Positions 22,801 to 34,815 are shown, numbered from the stretch's first letter. The stretch: DNA of 64,000 nucleotides from Strobilurus pachycystidiatus (GCA_019915135.1 JAHLMK010000005.1:2604001-2668000), one strand, 5' to 3'. The notes: generated by a model from the letters alone, not told the origin. A program made the numbers and translations.

Positions 22801-25298
22801 GGACGGGAAGGCAGACGTCGACGCTGAAGGGAATGCAGACGTCGAAGCAGCGAAAAACGCAGACGTCGACGCAGCAGGGAACGCCGATGTAGTCGCTGTA
22901 GGGAAGGCAGACGGCCAGGCACCAGTCTAGTAGAAATTGAGCAACACCATAAACACCATGCTCGATCAAAAAAAAAGATACTCACCTGAGAATCATTCCC
23001 ATGTACGGACGTCGTCTAGGAAGACATAAATCAACACCTAAGAAGAAGGGGTGTGTTGTGTACTCACAGATAACGTTCCATCGTCGTCGTCTTGTTCCTC
23101 CTCCTCCTGATCCGCGTCTTGTTCTTGTTCTTCGTCGTCTATATGTTGATACCCATCGTCCTCGTCCCCTGCCTCTTCCACGCGCTGATACCCATCGTCT
23201 TCGTCCCCCGCTTCCTCATCTCCCCCCTCCTGCGCTTCCTCCCCTTCCACCTCCTCCTGTGCTTCCACCTCTTCCTGTCCACCCTGTTCTTGTTCTTGGT
23301 CTTGAGCCCTCGCCTCCCCAGTCACCACCCCCTCGACGATCCCCCAATCGTCGATCCCCTCGCGCATATCACCCAAGCCCTGCACGCTCTCCTTCCCAAA
23401 ATGCATCCCGATCAAGCACGCGACGAGGAACGCCTGGATGCGCGCCGCCGACGCCTTTGTCCAGCGCTCCACGTTTGGGTCTACACACGATTCAAGCTTG
23501 AGTCATAGGAAAAACCCTGGTGTTTTGGGTGGGGACTCACTATTCACCGCATGCCTCGGCTCGACCTGCCCGCCCCCCCTCGCCAGACACCCCACCAGCC
23601 CCAGCACCAGCCCCATCGCCTTCTCCGTAACGACCAACTTATCCCCCTTGCCCACGCGCCCCTCCACGCCCCCAAACACCTCCATCGTCGCCCTCTGCAC
23701 CTCCCCCCGGAACGCCACCGCCAGCCCATACGCCTCGCTCCCGTTCACCCACCTTGGCACCGTCTCCCTCTCGTTCGGGGGCTCCCTCAGATGCACGAGC
23801 GTGCGGTATATCCGCATCTCGAGCTCCGTCCCGATGACGGGCACCTTCCCGCCCCCCGCGCGCGCTTTCTCCACCCGGTGTTCATAGAACCCCCTCAGAC
23901 TCAGCAGAGTATCCTTAACCGCCTTCCCCTCCAACCCCCACCCCCCACCCAACCCCTCCCCGCCCAACCCCATCCCAAGGCTCAGGATATGGAACCGCGC
24001 ACAGCGGTCGTGCGTCCGCACCGCCTCGATCCCATTCGAGCCCTGCAGCCCGAAATCGTTCCGGATGGCACGCGACCGGTCGGAGATGAACGACTGCAGC
24101 GACGCGGTCAGCCCGTGTGTGCGCAGCAGCGACAGGATGAGGTAATCCATGGTCTTCACCAGCATCCGCGGCGGGCGGATGTCCGCCGGGCCGACGCGCG
24201 GGCCCGACGCGCGCTCGTATGATTTCACCGCGAGGCGCGGGTCGACGCGGTTCGGGTAGAGCGGGTTGGTGGTGTCCTTCTCCCATACGCTGAGCCGTTG
24301 CTGGACCTCGCGCTCCGCGGCTTCTTTGAGCGGACACATCGTCCTGCACACACCGACGACGAACCGCGCTTGGTCCAGCCGCTTGGCTATGCCGGGCTCG
24401 TCGAGGAGGTCGAAGCGGTAGCAGTACTGGAGGTACTTTTGGTGGCGTTTGTTCAACTACCAGGACACCATTAGCACCCACACCACAGAACCAGAACCAG
24501 AAATATGGGCACGCACCTCAAAGAAATACGCCTCCCGCTCCGCCTTGCTCTCCAGCCGCATAAAGTCCATCCCCGGTACGTCTTGCGTCACGTCCACCGG
24601 GCCCTCCTCCTCCTCCCCTTCCTCGTGGTCATGAATGGGAGACAAGTCCCAATCCAAACGCAGGAAGAAACAACTCAGATCCACGCCGACGGGCGGTGCG
24701 TTCCAGGCTTCTTTTTCTTCCAGGGGTTTGACGCGGGGGTGGGAGGTGGAGGGGTGGGAGAAGGTTAAGGTGGAAGTGGAGGCAGTGGGTTGGGGAGGAA
24801 ATGTTTCTGTAAAAGACCCGGATGAGCATTGTGTAGCGTAGAGGAGCGTTACGCACCTTCTTCCTGTTCCTCCTCCTCGTACTCTTCCTCTTCATGTTCC
24901 ACTTCCACCTCGTCATGATCAACGACAGTCTCCTCCTCCTCCTCATCCATAAACATCCCCGCATCCACATCCTCGTCTTGCTCCTCTTGTGGTTGATGTT
25001 GCAAGGGAGAAGGCCGCTCCCACTTCATGTTCGAGTGCGCACGGCCGCGCCCGCGTCCTCTAGTTCCATCGCCACGGCCTGCACCTCTAGGCGTATGCGT
25101 TCCATCGCCACGGGGAGTGTACGTCCCGTCTCCGCGAGGTGTATGCGTTCCGCGTCCGCGCCCTCGGCCAGTCCCGTCACCGCGTCCGCGTCCTCCGCCT
25201 TGTCCGCGCCCGCGTCCATGTCCACCACCTCCGCCACGCCAGTTCCCATCCGGCGTCCCGGAACCGCGTCCCCTCCCTCGCGGCTGTTGCGTGTCCAT
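19848..25298 (-). CDS. SAC3: SAC3/GANP family mRNA-export scaffold
   Basis: Nine exons: 25298-24857, 24806-24517, 24456-23541, 23480-23068, 23015-22986, 22926-22693, 22637-21804, 21574-20629 and 20566-19848. All are GT-AG and in phase, giving about 1607 residues. Order: a Gly/Arg-rich N-terminus with TPRGDGT repeats; an acidic stretch; the SAC3/GANP domain in exon 3 (MDYLILSLLRTHG, IRNDFGLQG, THDRCARFHIL); a Glu/Gln-rich segment with a repeated EEAGDEDDGYQ unit; a TSAFPSAS-type repeat; a Ser/Pro-rich linker; and a C-terminal Glu/Gln/Arg coiled coil with PKRARLSEE as a possible nuclear signal. The family scaffolds TREX-2, coupling transcription to mRNA export at the nuclear pore. Family identity is firm from exon 3. 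The functional role is by homology. Confidence 0.88.
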
Positions 25299-27879
25299 TC
25301 AAGCTTGTATTCCGAACCGTGGCGTGTCTTCGTGTCACTGTGTTGCGATTCGTCTGTTGTGTCTTCGCAGCGTCCAGTCTCTTCCAAAACATCAGTCCAC
25401 GTTCTCTCGACACTAAAATCCAAGCCCAACCCACCCTATTCGTCCTGTAGAAGTTGCATCATGGTACTGGCAGACATGAAATCACTCCGTTCCGGCTGGA
25501 CTGACGCACCTCTTCTCTTCTCTTCCCGTCTCTTCCCTCGTGTACTCAAAGCCTCTCTCCCAAGTTTTGCACGCCAGAAACGAGCGAGTCCTTTGCACTC
25601 CAGAGAAGAACGAGTCCTTGCACGCCAGAAATCAAAGGAAAGAGCTGGACGTGGTTGAAAGGAAACAGAGACACCGTGCACCCCGGTCCAGTCTTGTCGG
25701 GCCGGGGTCCGATCGTTTTCTCCTCTCCGTTCTAACTAGAGGTCCCGTAGGGCCCATATCCTTGCGTCGTGGTTGTTTTTTCTTCTTTTCTAGTTCATGG
25801 GCCACAAGAGACTGTGCCAACAAAATACTGTGCCAATAGATGATTAGGAAAAGAGGAATGGTCACATTCATATATTTCAGTATTACAGAAACCCAATCAC
25901 AAGTATTAGTATTTCTATTGATGAGCTGAGCGCTTTGGACCTCGGTTCTGCAGCGCGCTGCGCTTGGCAAATTTGCCCGCTCCAGTCACCAACGGCTACA
26001 ACCCACGTGAAGCAGTCGGGTCTGTGTAGTAGCCATGAATCTGGTGTCGCTTTCCTGCATGGCGGAAGTGAGACGAAGGACAAGGAATGGATTGCTATCT
26101 TCATGTAAGTATGACAGGAAGATTGTCGGCGACAGCAACGGGGAATTTGGGTTTGACAGTGCCGAGATTGAGGGCGGCCACGCACCAACCGGGTCTTGCG
26201 CTTTGGCTGAACTTGTTTGTTGGGGGCCAAAAAGGTGCTGGTCATGGTGAGTTGAGCAATCAGAGTACAGCTTGAACCTGGCTTGAACCACACACAACCA
26301 TTATTCTCCCGCAGGCGCGTGCAACTTGCTGACCTTGAGCGAGTTCTTAGGGCTGTCGCATCCGCCTGTGAGGGGGATGAAGTCGAGTGGCACTTTGGTA
26401 GAATATGGAATCATGCATGTGCTGTCAAAAAAGTACATGGCAAAGTGGGCACAAATCGGGAGTCCTTCTTCAAGGTGTGAGACATGGTGGGGCACGACAC
26501 ACGCTAGAGCATTGATCAACTGAAAACGCTGCCGGTGTGACAAGATGAGGTAGGCGAGATCGAAGTAGTTTGCCATAAGGCGCATGGAGGTCGGCGTCGA
26601 ACACGTCGCGCCACTTCATCCCGTCAAAGCTAACGGCTTGCCACGACGATGCCGGCATGGACTGATAAGGTTTGCATCCGCTTTGAGTTGCATTGCGCTC
26701 GGCATGTGCTCGGCATTCCTCGGCAGACGCTCGGATCACAGAATTTCCTTATTTCGACGTATGGGAATGTCCATGCTAATACGCAAGGAAACTTCTTGCA
26801 CAAAGATGCGTCCTAGGCCTACATATCCACAGAATTACCCATCCGAGTCCTTTGGCGAGTACAGCATCTCACTTGAACTCATACACGTACTTACTTCTTG
26901 TTGGATTGAGATTTGACTCGGAATAGCATATGTACCTTGAAGACTGAAGTGAAGGTTCGCCGCGGCGCTGCTGGCCCAGTGATATTCAAAGGTCATAAGT
27001 ATTTGATGATACAAGAAAGGAAACTAGCCCGTCAGGTTGGTATTACTAGGCATGTAATTCACTCGCTTCTCGACTGTCCGAAGCCTCCATCTTCTCTGCT
27101 CGTCACTCTAGACTCCGAGTCTTACTACAAGCCTAAGGGATCTTGCACCCGGGCGCGGCGGGCCCCCGTGAATGCAATTTTCATAGACTCGCATCTATCT
27201 ATGTAACTACTGACAAGGACAAGAGCATTGAGTATACATTTACATTTGATCCGTCAACGCTCAACACCAAACCATCACGAACCACGAATCATGAGCTGAT
27301 CCTCAGGCTCCCGCAAAGAAAGTGTACGGATCGTTCTCCCGCATCGCAGAAGGGGAGAGGATGGCGAGCTGGGGCCGGGGAACTTGAAGCTTGGGATTCG
27401 GGAGAGTGGACCACGGGCCCGGGGTGGAGGTCTCGCAACAGTAGTATGTGCACTGGGCGACGAGAGCCCGGCACTCACTGTGTATTCTGATGATCCCGCA
27501 AAGCAGACGGGCGGTTGCACACAGCGGGACAGTCACAAGGGTATATTGCTTCGTCCATATGGCCGACGTCTTGAGGATTTCTGGCCGACTGTAGGTAGCT
27601 TGCGCACCCATAAGTATTTGTGCGGCTTCCCAAACGTCGTTCGAATTCTCTTTTCGCAGGTGATAGACCCGGGGAAAGAGCGCACTGCGTATTGTCGAGC
27701 TTAGACTTCTGGTTGAACGCACCAGGCTGGCGCACAGGCGAAAGGATCAGTCGAGAAAGAGAAAACGTACTTGTCCATATAGACCCCATATCCCGCGACA
27801 GGACTGCAGCCTCGGATAATGCATATACGGCGGACAATGCGCCATCTTGAACTTGGCCAAACAAACAATGGGTCCTGTA
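25299..27879. other. Gene-poor intergenic stretch
   Basis: No gene is convincingly supported. A short imperfect repeat of GCACGCCAGAAA-CGAGTCCTT words lies at about 25568-25640. Minus frames at 26301-26739 (containing KWRDVFDADLHAPYGKLLR and an adjacent frame with LSHRQRFQLINALACVV) look mildly protein-like and could be remnants of a spliced gene, but I could not join them or name a family. Frames at 27300-27870 are similarly inconclusive. Confidence 0.4.
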
Positions 27880-28445
27880 AGGCTCCAACCATATACTATA
27901 TGTATACGCTCGCGAGCGAAGATATACATATAGGGTATAATATATAGTACTACTGTATATTATAGAGTATATATATTGTATATACAGATGCCATTTCTTT
28001 TGGCTTGCACGGTCATTTGAGTAGCGCTTTTTCTGGTGTAGACTCACAGAAATGTTTCCTGGCACGCATTGGACCTCTGTATGCTCCTAGATCGTGATGT
28101 AGCGTCGCTTTCATTGTGTCAAGCTGTCTGCCGGGATGATGCCGGGTCCGGCAGGTCGGTCACGTGCATTTGCTGCGGTCTGGACCCCGGCTCTGAGGCT
28201 CGCAAAAGAATGGCACGCACTTCCAATCAAGGTTAGACGAGTGCCGAGTGGGCCAGTCACCTGCACCTTCACATTTGCTTGCCCGTATCCTTGTATTTGC
28301 ACTACCACAGGAGCTAACTCTATACTATATATTATATGTATATCTACTCTATACACCACCTCCGTGACATGGGCGTATACATATACATATACTTATATGG
28401 TACAACTGTATATATACAGTTATATATAATATTTAGTTGGAGCCT
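27880..28445. mobile_element. Putative MITE, 566 bp
   Basis: Perfect 10-bp terminal inverted repeats AGGCTCCAAC (27880-27889) and GTTGGAGCCT (28436-28445) are each flanked by TA (27878-27879, 28446-28447), as for a Tc1/mariner-type target duplication. Both ends continue into AT-rich, partly palindromic sequence such as CTGTATATATACAG. No transposase frame is inside. Non-autonomous DNA transposon remains an inference until other copies are found. Confidence 0.45.
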
Positions 28446-29093
28446 TAGGGTCCTGGGAGCGTGTAATGGGCGGACACCACCACGACCAATCAAGCAGGTC
28501 ATTTAGCCCGGGAGAAAAGAGTAGACTCGGATGTCATGAGGAGAGGTGCTCGATACGCACGTTCAAAGAGAGATGAAAAAAAAATGGTAAGTGGGATAAC
28601 TTGAAGTGAGCTAAGTCGCGCCACCCAAATTCCAATAATCCCTGAACACTCGATCGAAGAGGTTTCCAGCAACTGTGACCCTGGTACCGGTATCTGATAA
28701 TATTCCGAAAGATCAGTTTAGGCTGGGCCCTGGCAGGAGTTCGCGAGCCTTCAAATGTGCTATGGTGCTTTTTGGGTTGACGGAAAAGATGGAGCCTGCA
28801 TGAAGATAGGGGGCATTGCCTAAACGGCAAGAGCGTTGACCGACGACTGACGTGGACGACGACTGCAATTTCTCAGTCAAGACGCGACTGTCACAGACAC
28901 ACGTGCCGGCATGTGCCGAGTATTGCACCCTGTCACATCTTTCGCGCAGCCACAAACAATCATCGAGCTCTCAACGTTCAACTCTGATCGTCTTCTCAAA
29001 TCCAGCAAGGTGATTCTGGTACCTACTACAGCCATCAGACTTTCACACCGAGAACATATCACATTTCATTCAGAATCAGGCGCTTTCAAGCTA
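28446..29093. other. Intergenic, no gene seen
   Basis: Neither strand shows a frame with coding character. It is the 3' flank of the small secreted-protein gene at 29.1 kb. Confidence 0.4.
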
Positions 29094-29395
29094 CTAATTA
29101 GGGACGCAAATCAAGTTCCCGCAAGCGTTGTTCTGGCAAGCTGAGATCGCGTTCAGTATAGCTACATCCACGTGAAGAACGACGAAGTACACGCACTGCC
29201 TTGAGATCCTTGGAAGGCGCAGGAGTGCCCGACGTCGTAGTGGTTAGAGCCATTGCAGGCATCGACTTCAAAGTTTCAATAGTAAGTACTAAGCGTGTCG
29301 TTCGACGACTTACCGGGGTTGTCAGCATCGGCGTTGACGCTGCTGGCAAGCAAAAATGCAGCCGCCAAGGCGAAGAATGAGACTTTGAATATCAT
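29094..29395 (-). CDS. Small secreted cysteine-containing protein, copy A (65 aa)
   Basis: Three exons (29395-29314, 29265-29197, 29140-29094; 82, 69 and 47 nt) with in-phase GT-AG introns of 48 and 56 nt. Residues 1-22 are a classic signal peptide ending SSVNA. The mature part of about 43 residues has five Cys in the pattern DAC, HSC, GTC, NAC, LIC and ends CVPN. I do not know the family. The exon structure is identical to copy B at 31.3 kb, and the mature proteins differ at only a few positions, which strongly supports the splice model. A TATAAAAG box lies at 29467-29474. Secretion is inferred from the signal peptide; a role as effector or signalling peptide would be speculation. Confidence 0.75.
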
Positions 29396-29466
29396 CTTCG
29401 TGAGTGAGAAGAGTTTTAGGCTGTGGTGTGGTGTGGATGAAGGCTTTCCTAGGCTGTTCTACGCGT

Positions 29467-29474
29467 CTTTTATA
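29467..29474 (-). promoter_or_regulatory. TATA box of secreted-protein copy A
   Basis: TATAAAAG on the minus strand, 72 bp before the ATG, inside GAGTATAAAAGACGCGT, identical to the core promoter of copy B. Confidence 0.65.
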
Positions 29475-29757
29475 CTCGGACTCGTGTGTTCTTATCCCTT
29501 TTTGTCTCTAGTCCCCGTTTCAGGTCTTCGGGCTCGAATTAAGCGGGGAGTCATTGAGAATGACATTGAACGGCGACGGTCTCATCGCTGCGCCACAGGT
29601 ATGTGCTTCCCATTAAGCTCTTACGGTATCGTTAGCGCCCGGCCACCTCGCTCAACGAAACGTTCGTGTATTACGGATCTTTCTTTTCTTTGGAGCTGGT
29701 TGCATCTTTTCTCATTCGGAATGTCACCGCTTCGTCGGTAGTGCCGTGTCTCGAGGC

Positions 29758-30966
29758 GTCAATTCAACTGCTTCAGTGAACCAACATATAACTTAACTCC
29801 ACAGACCTGTGCTATGCATCAAATTACTACCGTAATATTCGCTAGACGAAACGGTCTGGGATTACGGATTTCTGGAGTTTTTCTCAACCTTACGATGTAA
29901 GGCTCGCGTCTTCAGCTGTCAGCATGTGTACGTTGTCACTGGTCAGCATCATTCTTTCTGCCTGAGTGTATGTAGAATGACAGAGTAGACTTGAATAATC
30001 TCTCAAAAGTGTCCTTCAATATCCGGAGTCCGGACAGCTAATAATCTGAGGGATCCGAGATCCAGTAAGGTGACAGGATCGGGCTCTCGAGCGTCCACTG
30101 TCTTGCGGTTACATGTCTACAAGTACGGACTTCGACTCTCGAGACCCGAATGCACGGAGTCATGAAGAAGATTGAAACACGAAATGATCATTGCCATAAG
30201 AAACAGAATGTAGGACTAAGCATACACTCTCGCCGCTCTTGTGCCACCGGCGCTCTCGCTCACAAGATGACTCCGACGTCGGACACGTCACACAATATTG
30301 TGTTGGTACAGGTTGGTACGACACTAGCACTCAGACCGACTGATCAAAAGTGAGCACACTCATCTGAGTCTCATGTCTGGGTAGCCGGTCGCCAGTCGTC
30401 TGTTCCAAAACATCTGCTCCTGTTTGATTGTTGAAGGCTCGGGGGGGCGCGTGATAGATCATATAGTGGAACTCTCAAGTGAATAGACATCCGGTCAAAG
30501 TCAATTCCATATAAGTAATAGAGTATGATACCCCCGGGACACAGGTCAATGACAGGTGACTGAAGTGTCCCAGGTAATTGCCTGCCCAAATACTCATCCC
30601 GCCCGACGCCACTCTGGCTCCACAGAGTCCTGATGGCCTTCAGATTGAACAGCGTCTCTGCGGTATGAATGACTCGCGGGTACTCTTCCGGTGAACCGTG
30701 ACACGGGGTGGCTCGGTGAACCTCTAGAAAGAAGCATTACTACCGCCGCCGGAATAAACGGACGGAACAGGAGTTGTGGTGGGGCGTCGTACTTACGTCT
30801 TGAGCCGACTCAGTACTGCATCAAGCTTCAAGTCAAAGCTCCGATGGTCCGACTCCAGCCTCCAGGAATGAACACATGATGTCGGATACTGTGGAGTTCA
30901 TTTATTTGTCGTCCATAGTAGAAAACGATAATGTTTTTCATCAGCTGATAACTTACGCATGTCGGC
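29758..30966. other. Spacer between inverted arms, shared upstream region of two divergent genes
   Basis: No gene is supported in this 1.2 kb. It separates the two divergently transcribed secreted-protein genes and may hold common regulatory sites, but I recognise no specific motif. Confidence 0.4.
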
Positions 30967-31252
30967 AACGACGAGAGACGGTGCTACCTACGAAGCGGTG
31001 AATTTGTGAATACATTCTGAAAAGGATGTGGTGCAACCAGCTCCAAAAAGCAAACATCCGTAATACGAGCACGTTCCATTGAGCGAGGTGGCCGGGCGCT
31101 ACTGATATCGTAAGAACTTAACAAGAAGCACCAATCTGTGGCGCGAGACCGTCGCTGTCCACTGTCATTGTCAATGACTCCCCGCTTAGTTCGAGCCGAA
31201 GACTTGAAACAGGGACTAGAGATGAAAAGGGATAAGAACATACAAGTCCGAG

Positions 31253-31260
31253 TATAAAAG
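31253..31260 (+). promoter_or_regulatory. TATA box of secreted-protein copy B
   Basis: TATAAAAG 71 bp before the ATG, in the same GAGTATAAAAGACGCGT context as copy A. Confidence 0.65.
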
Positions 31261-31330
31261 ACGCGTAGAGCAGAGGAAAGCCTTCATCCAAACCATCAGA
31301 AACCACAACCTACTCTTCTCACTCACAAAG

Positions 31331-31637
31331 ATGATGTTCAAAGTCTCACTCTTCGCCTTGGCCGCTGCATTCCTGCTTGCCAGTAGCGTCAACGCCGACG
31401 CTGATAATCCCGGTAAGTTGGCAGTCGATATGCGAAGAGCAACAAGCTTACGGATTTGTCTGAAGTCGACGCCTGCAACGGCCACAACCACTACGACGTC
31501 GGGCACTCCTGCTCCTTCCAAGGGTCTCAAGGAGGTGTGCACATTTTCTCTACTTCACTGTCGCCGCGCGGTTCTGACGAGACACCCAAGTTTGCGAGAA
31601 CAACGCCTGTAACGTTTTGGTCTGCGTCCCGAACTAG
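31331..31637 (+). CDS. Small secreted cysteine-containing protein, copy B (65 aa)
   Basis: Exons 31331-31412, 31466-31534 and 31591-31637 (82, 69 and 47 nt), with GTAAGT and GTGTGC donors and in-phase joins. Signal peptide residues 1-22 (MMFKVSLFALAAAFLLASS core) are followed by a mature part with five Cys ending NVLVCVPN. The first part reads DACNGHNHYDVGHSC against DACNGSNHYDVGHSC in copy A. An odd number of Cys leaves one free for an intermolecular bond, if the others pair. No known family is recognised. It is divergent from copy A with a copied promoter. Confidence 0.78.
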
Positions 31638-32618
31638 ACTGGGATCTACTCAACTGTTGCGTCAACATAAGAATGCAAACCTATTAGTTTCACTGAGTAT
31701 GCCTGTGAGACGACGCGGTACTCGATGCAAGCACTTGGTATATGGCACAGAGTAGGTGTGGCACTGGCCATTGTCTGTCGCGCTCGCGGAGAACAGGAAT
31801 ACAAAATCAACGGTGATGGGGACATGGCACTCAATCTTGAACTATCATCGGCGTACTGGGGGTGGTTGGAGTCTTGGCTCGAGTTGTGACTCAAAGCGTT
31901 GCGGGTCTAAATCTGCAGCAGTCGAGAGTCCCCGTCTACTCCTCAACGGTGAATCCTGCGCCGATGAGAATTCCTCTTCTTACTATGGGTAGTAGCGCGT
32001 CGAACAAACGCCACTCACCAGATGATCATAGATTGAATCATATCTTTGTGGAATTAACTTGTAACCGCGAGAGAATGTCTGAGTCGGTACGGTTCATCAA
32101 GGCAAGCCTGATAGCGTATGCGTAGGACTCAGAGGCGTGGTAGGAGACCTAACAATCTAGAAGCCCAGTAAGTATAGAATCATCAGTGGCGATTCGGACT
32201 CTTGCAAGCGTTAGAGTCGGTTAGAGGGTACACCTGTGTGTGAAAAGCGGTGCGGTCACCTCAATTTAGCTGTCTGTCCAACTCTTCCCCTGAATCCCCT
32301 CTGACAAGGCCATCCACGCAGCAAGAGCGAGAGATTCGTTCTTTTGGTTGTTCGGAAACCATGATGATTGACCGCCGGCAAATGCAGCCTGCCGAACATT
32401 CCCACGATAGCACCATCCTCTCTATTGACGGCCACGATCCTTGGGCCAATACTCTCCAAATACAGCTTTCAAGGTAAATGCGCGACGTTCCCGCAATAAT
32501 CTCGTTTCCCTTAACCTCATATATAGTCCCCATCTATTTTTTTTGTGGCAGACGCGTCAACAAGCCCGTTTGAGTCGCCCTTGCCACTTCAAGGAGCGCA
32601 TCATCTGTCCTGGAAGTG
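31638..32618. other. Intergenic, upstream of the F-box-like gene
   Basis: No supported gene. The right part should contain the promoter and 5' leader of the gene at 32619. Confidence 0.4.
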
Positions 32619-34442
32619 ATGGACTCCCACTGTCCAAACTGTAGCAACATCCCGCCGCGCAGTGCATTCTACGACTCGGTCTACGCGAGCTCCCCGGCTC
32701 TCCGACGACTCCGCACATCCAACCTCCCCGCAACAGACGAGGAAGCATCGTATATTCAGGGAGAAATTCTAGGAAACATATGCGGAGACATAGAACGCGT
32801 CGAGTCGCAGCTACAGACCTTGCGTGAGACGCTCACATCTGTCACGCGAGAGCGCAATGCTCTTCGAGCAGCCCAGCGGCGTTATAAGGACCTCATATCT
32901 CCTCGGCGCACCCTCCCACTTGAACTGTGGTCCGAAGTATTCAAACATCTCTATCTCTCATCCCGTCACCCTTCCGACGACGGAGATGCGTACACGATGT
33001 ATGCCCCGCATTGGACGCTCGGCCAAGTGTGTCGAACCTGGCGCTTCGCAGTCCATTCCGCGCCCTTGATATGCTCGCGCCTGCGCCTCGAATTTTGTCG
33101 CATTCCGTCAATCTTACATGGGCCATCCACTATGGAGCATCTTGACGTCGCTCTGAGCCGCTCGGGGCAGCACTGTCTGGACGTTGACATCTTCGACGGC
33201 GATCTTTCGCCACCTGGCCGCTCGCGATTCACAGCCTGTGAACAACTGGATGCGGAGACGACGCGCAGTCAAATGCTGCTTCGTCTCTTTGCCCAGTCAC
33301 ATCGCTGGCGAAGTTTTCGCATTGAAAAGCTTCATGATGCCGAAGACTACCTTACTCGTCTACACTCCCGTCTTCCCCTTCTTGAAAATTTGCACATCGA
33401 CTTCCTTGAACCATTCGTTGAAGGGGATTTACCGCCCGCAGAGGAGTTGCCCATTATTACTGCGTTCAGCGTGTGCCCGCGCTTGACAAAAGTGACGCTG
33501 GAAGGGCATCGGCGAATTCTTGATCTTCCTTGGACACAGATCAGGGAACTTTGCATACCGTATTGCGAACCGACTTCTGATGTCGTAGTGTTCATGCGTC
33601 TGCTGCAAGAATGCATCATCCTCGAGTCGCTTCGCCTTGACTCGGGCTTGGGCTTCCACACGCGCGATATCCCAGAACCGGCGGACCCACTACCCATCAT
33701 CACAATCCAGACACTTCGGAAGCTCCGAACTGACTGCGACTTTGTTCTCGAACATTTGACCCTCCCGAGTCTACAAGAGGCCCACCTCAATAGGATCTGG
33801 GTAGTTTCTGCTTCCTTCTTCGACCTCCTGCGCCGTTCCAGCAGCGCGCTGTCCCTCACTACACTCAACATCGAGAACTACGCGGCTTATGGAATGAATC
33901 GGCTATTACCCATCCTCACCAGCACGCGCAATCTCATCACGCTCAACGTTGTTGCACAGCTCGTCTCAGGGGGAGCCTCTGACGACCGGGGAATATCAGA
34001 GCTGGCAGCTATCATCGAACGCCTTTCTGTCACACGTCCGGCCCCGCAGATCTTCCTCCCACGTCTGCAGATTTTCACGCTTCTCATCTCGTACCACAGG
34101 AATTCACGAGACCTTCCCTATTTCGGCCAAGGGAAGATTATGAAAACATTGAAGGGGAGGTGGACTCCGCCGGGTCCGGATGTCGCCACGCTGCAGAAGT
34201 TTCACCTCAGAGTCTGCGCAGATTATCTGGACCCCCTTGCAATCAGGAGAGAATTGTGGCCGATGAGAAGGGGCAAATCTACCATACTGGAGTCGTTGGC
34301 GCAGGATGGGATGGATCTTCATCTGAGTGTCGAGGTCGAAGATTATGCACAGGGCGCAATTACACATGATGTGTTTCACATACCGGAGGATAAGCCTTTC
34401 TCCAGTGTTTTAGTGCCCGCCGTGTTCGTCACTCCCTCTTGA
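32619..34442 (+). CDS. F-box-like protein, 607 aa
   Basis: Intronless. The ATG at 32619 is chosen over an upstream GTG. The N-terminus has a CPNC pair, then a coiled-coil stretch (DIERVESQLQTLRETL, ERNALRAAQRR) ending at the F-box-like motif ISPRRTLPLELWSEVFKHL around residues 90-112, followed by WTLGQVCRTWRFAVHSAPLIC. This arrangement of coiled coil then F-box is very common in Agaricomycete F-box families. The rest is a series of irregular leucine-rich segments (LPLLENLHIDFLE, LTKVTLEGH, TLNIENY). Such proteins are thought to recruit substrates to SCF ubiquitin ligases through Skp1; the target is unknown. It is convergent with the next gene. Confidence 0.82.
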   Translation: MDSHCPNCSNIPPRSAFYDSVYASSPALRRLRTSNLPATDEEASYIQGEILGNICGDIERVESQLQTLRETLTSVTRERNALRAAQRRYKDLISPRRTLPLELWSEVFKHLYLSSRHPSDDGDAYTMYAPHWTLGQVCRTWRFAVHSAPLICSRLRLEFCRIPSILHGPSTMEHLDVALSRSGQHCLDVDIFDGDLSPPGRSRFTACEQLDAETTRSQMLLRLFAQSHRWRSFRIEKLHDAEDYLTRLHSRLPLLENLHIDFLEPFVEGDLPPAEELPIITAFSVCPRLTKVTLEGHRRILDLPWTQIRELCIPYCEPTSDVVVFMRLLQECIILESLRLDSGLGFHTRDIPEPADPLPIITIQTLRKLRTDCDFVLEHLTLPSLQEAHLNRIWVVSASFFDLLRRSSSALSLTTLNIENYAAYGMNRLLPILTSTRNLITLNVVAQLVSGGASDDRGISELAAIIERLSVTRPAPQIFLPRLQIFTLLISYHRNSRDLPYFGQGKIMKTLKGRWTPPGPDVATLQKFHLRVCADYLDPLAIRRELWPMRRGKSTILESLAQDGMDLHLSVEVEDYAQGAITHDVFHIPEDKPFSSVLVPAVFVTPS

Positions 34443-34815
34443 TTCTGACAGTGGATTCAGAGACGATGAGGATACGATGGATCAAGTACAAGGTTTACAC
34501 CAAGGTTTACACTATTTCACATATTATAGGTTCCACACATTCTACAGTAAACCGCTCTTTTCATCACGCGTAACGCGTCCAACACTGCAATTACACCTGA
34601 CAGACATTCTCCTTTCCGAGCACCGATTCAGGTTCCGAGTGTGGCCCAGTATCGTGTTTCTGTATGCCGTATCAGCGCAGTGCATCGCCGAACATCAAGA
34701 GTATAGTCAGACTTACAACAACAGGCTGTTTGTCGATCGCGGCTGGGACTTGCACTTTGAAAGCGACCGGGACTGGAAGCAAAGATTCCATATCCCCAGG
34801 GTTGAGAAGATTCGA

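Larger units (their letters stand above)
29094..29757 (+). repeat. Left arm of a 0.66 kb inverted duplication
   Basis: It matches the reverse complement of 30967-31637 at roughly 80-85 percent by eye, over the whole gene, TATA box and about 350 bp of upstream sequence. A conserved example is GCGCCCGGCCACCTCGCTCAA. Confidence 0.8.
30967..31637 (-). repeat. Right arm of the inverted duplication
   Basis: Reverse-complement match to 29094-29757, including promoter and coding parts. The arms are about 1.2 kb apart. Confidence 0.8.

Noticed and set aside
29295..29741. 148-codon plus frame over the secreted-protein gene A
   Set aside because: It is the antisense frame of the real gene and its promoter; the minus-strand spliced model is mirrored by copy B.
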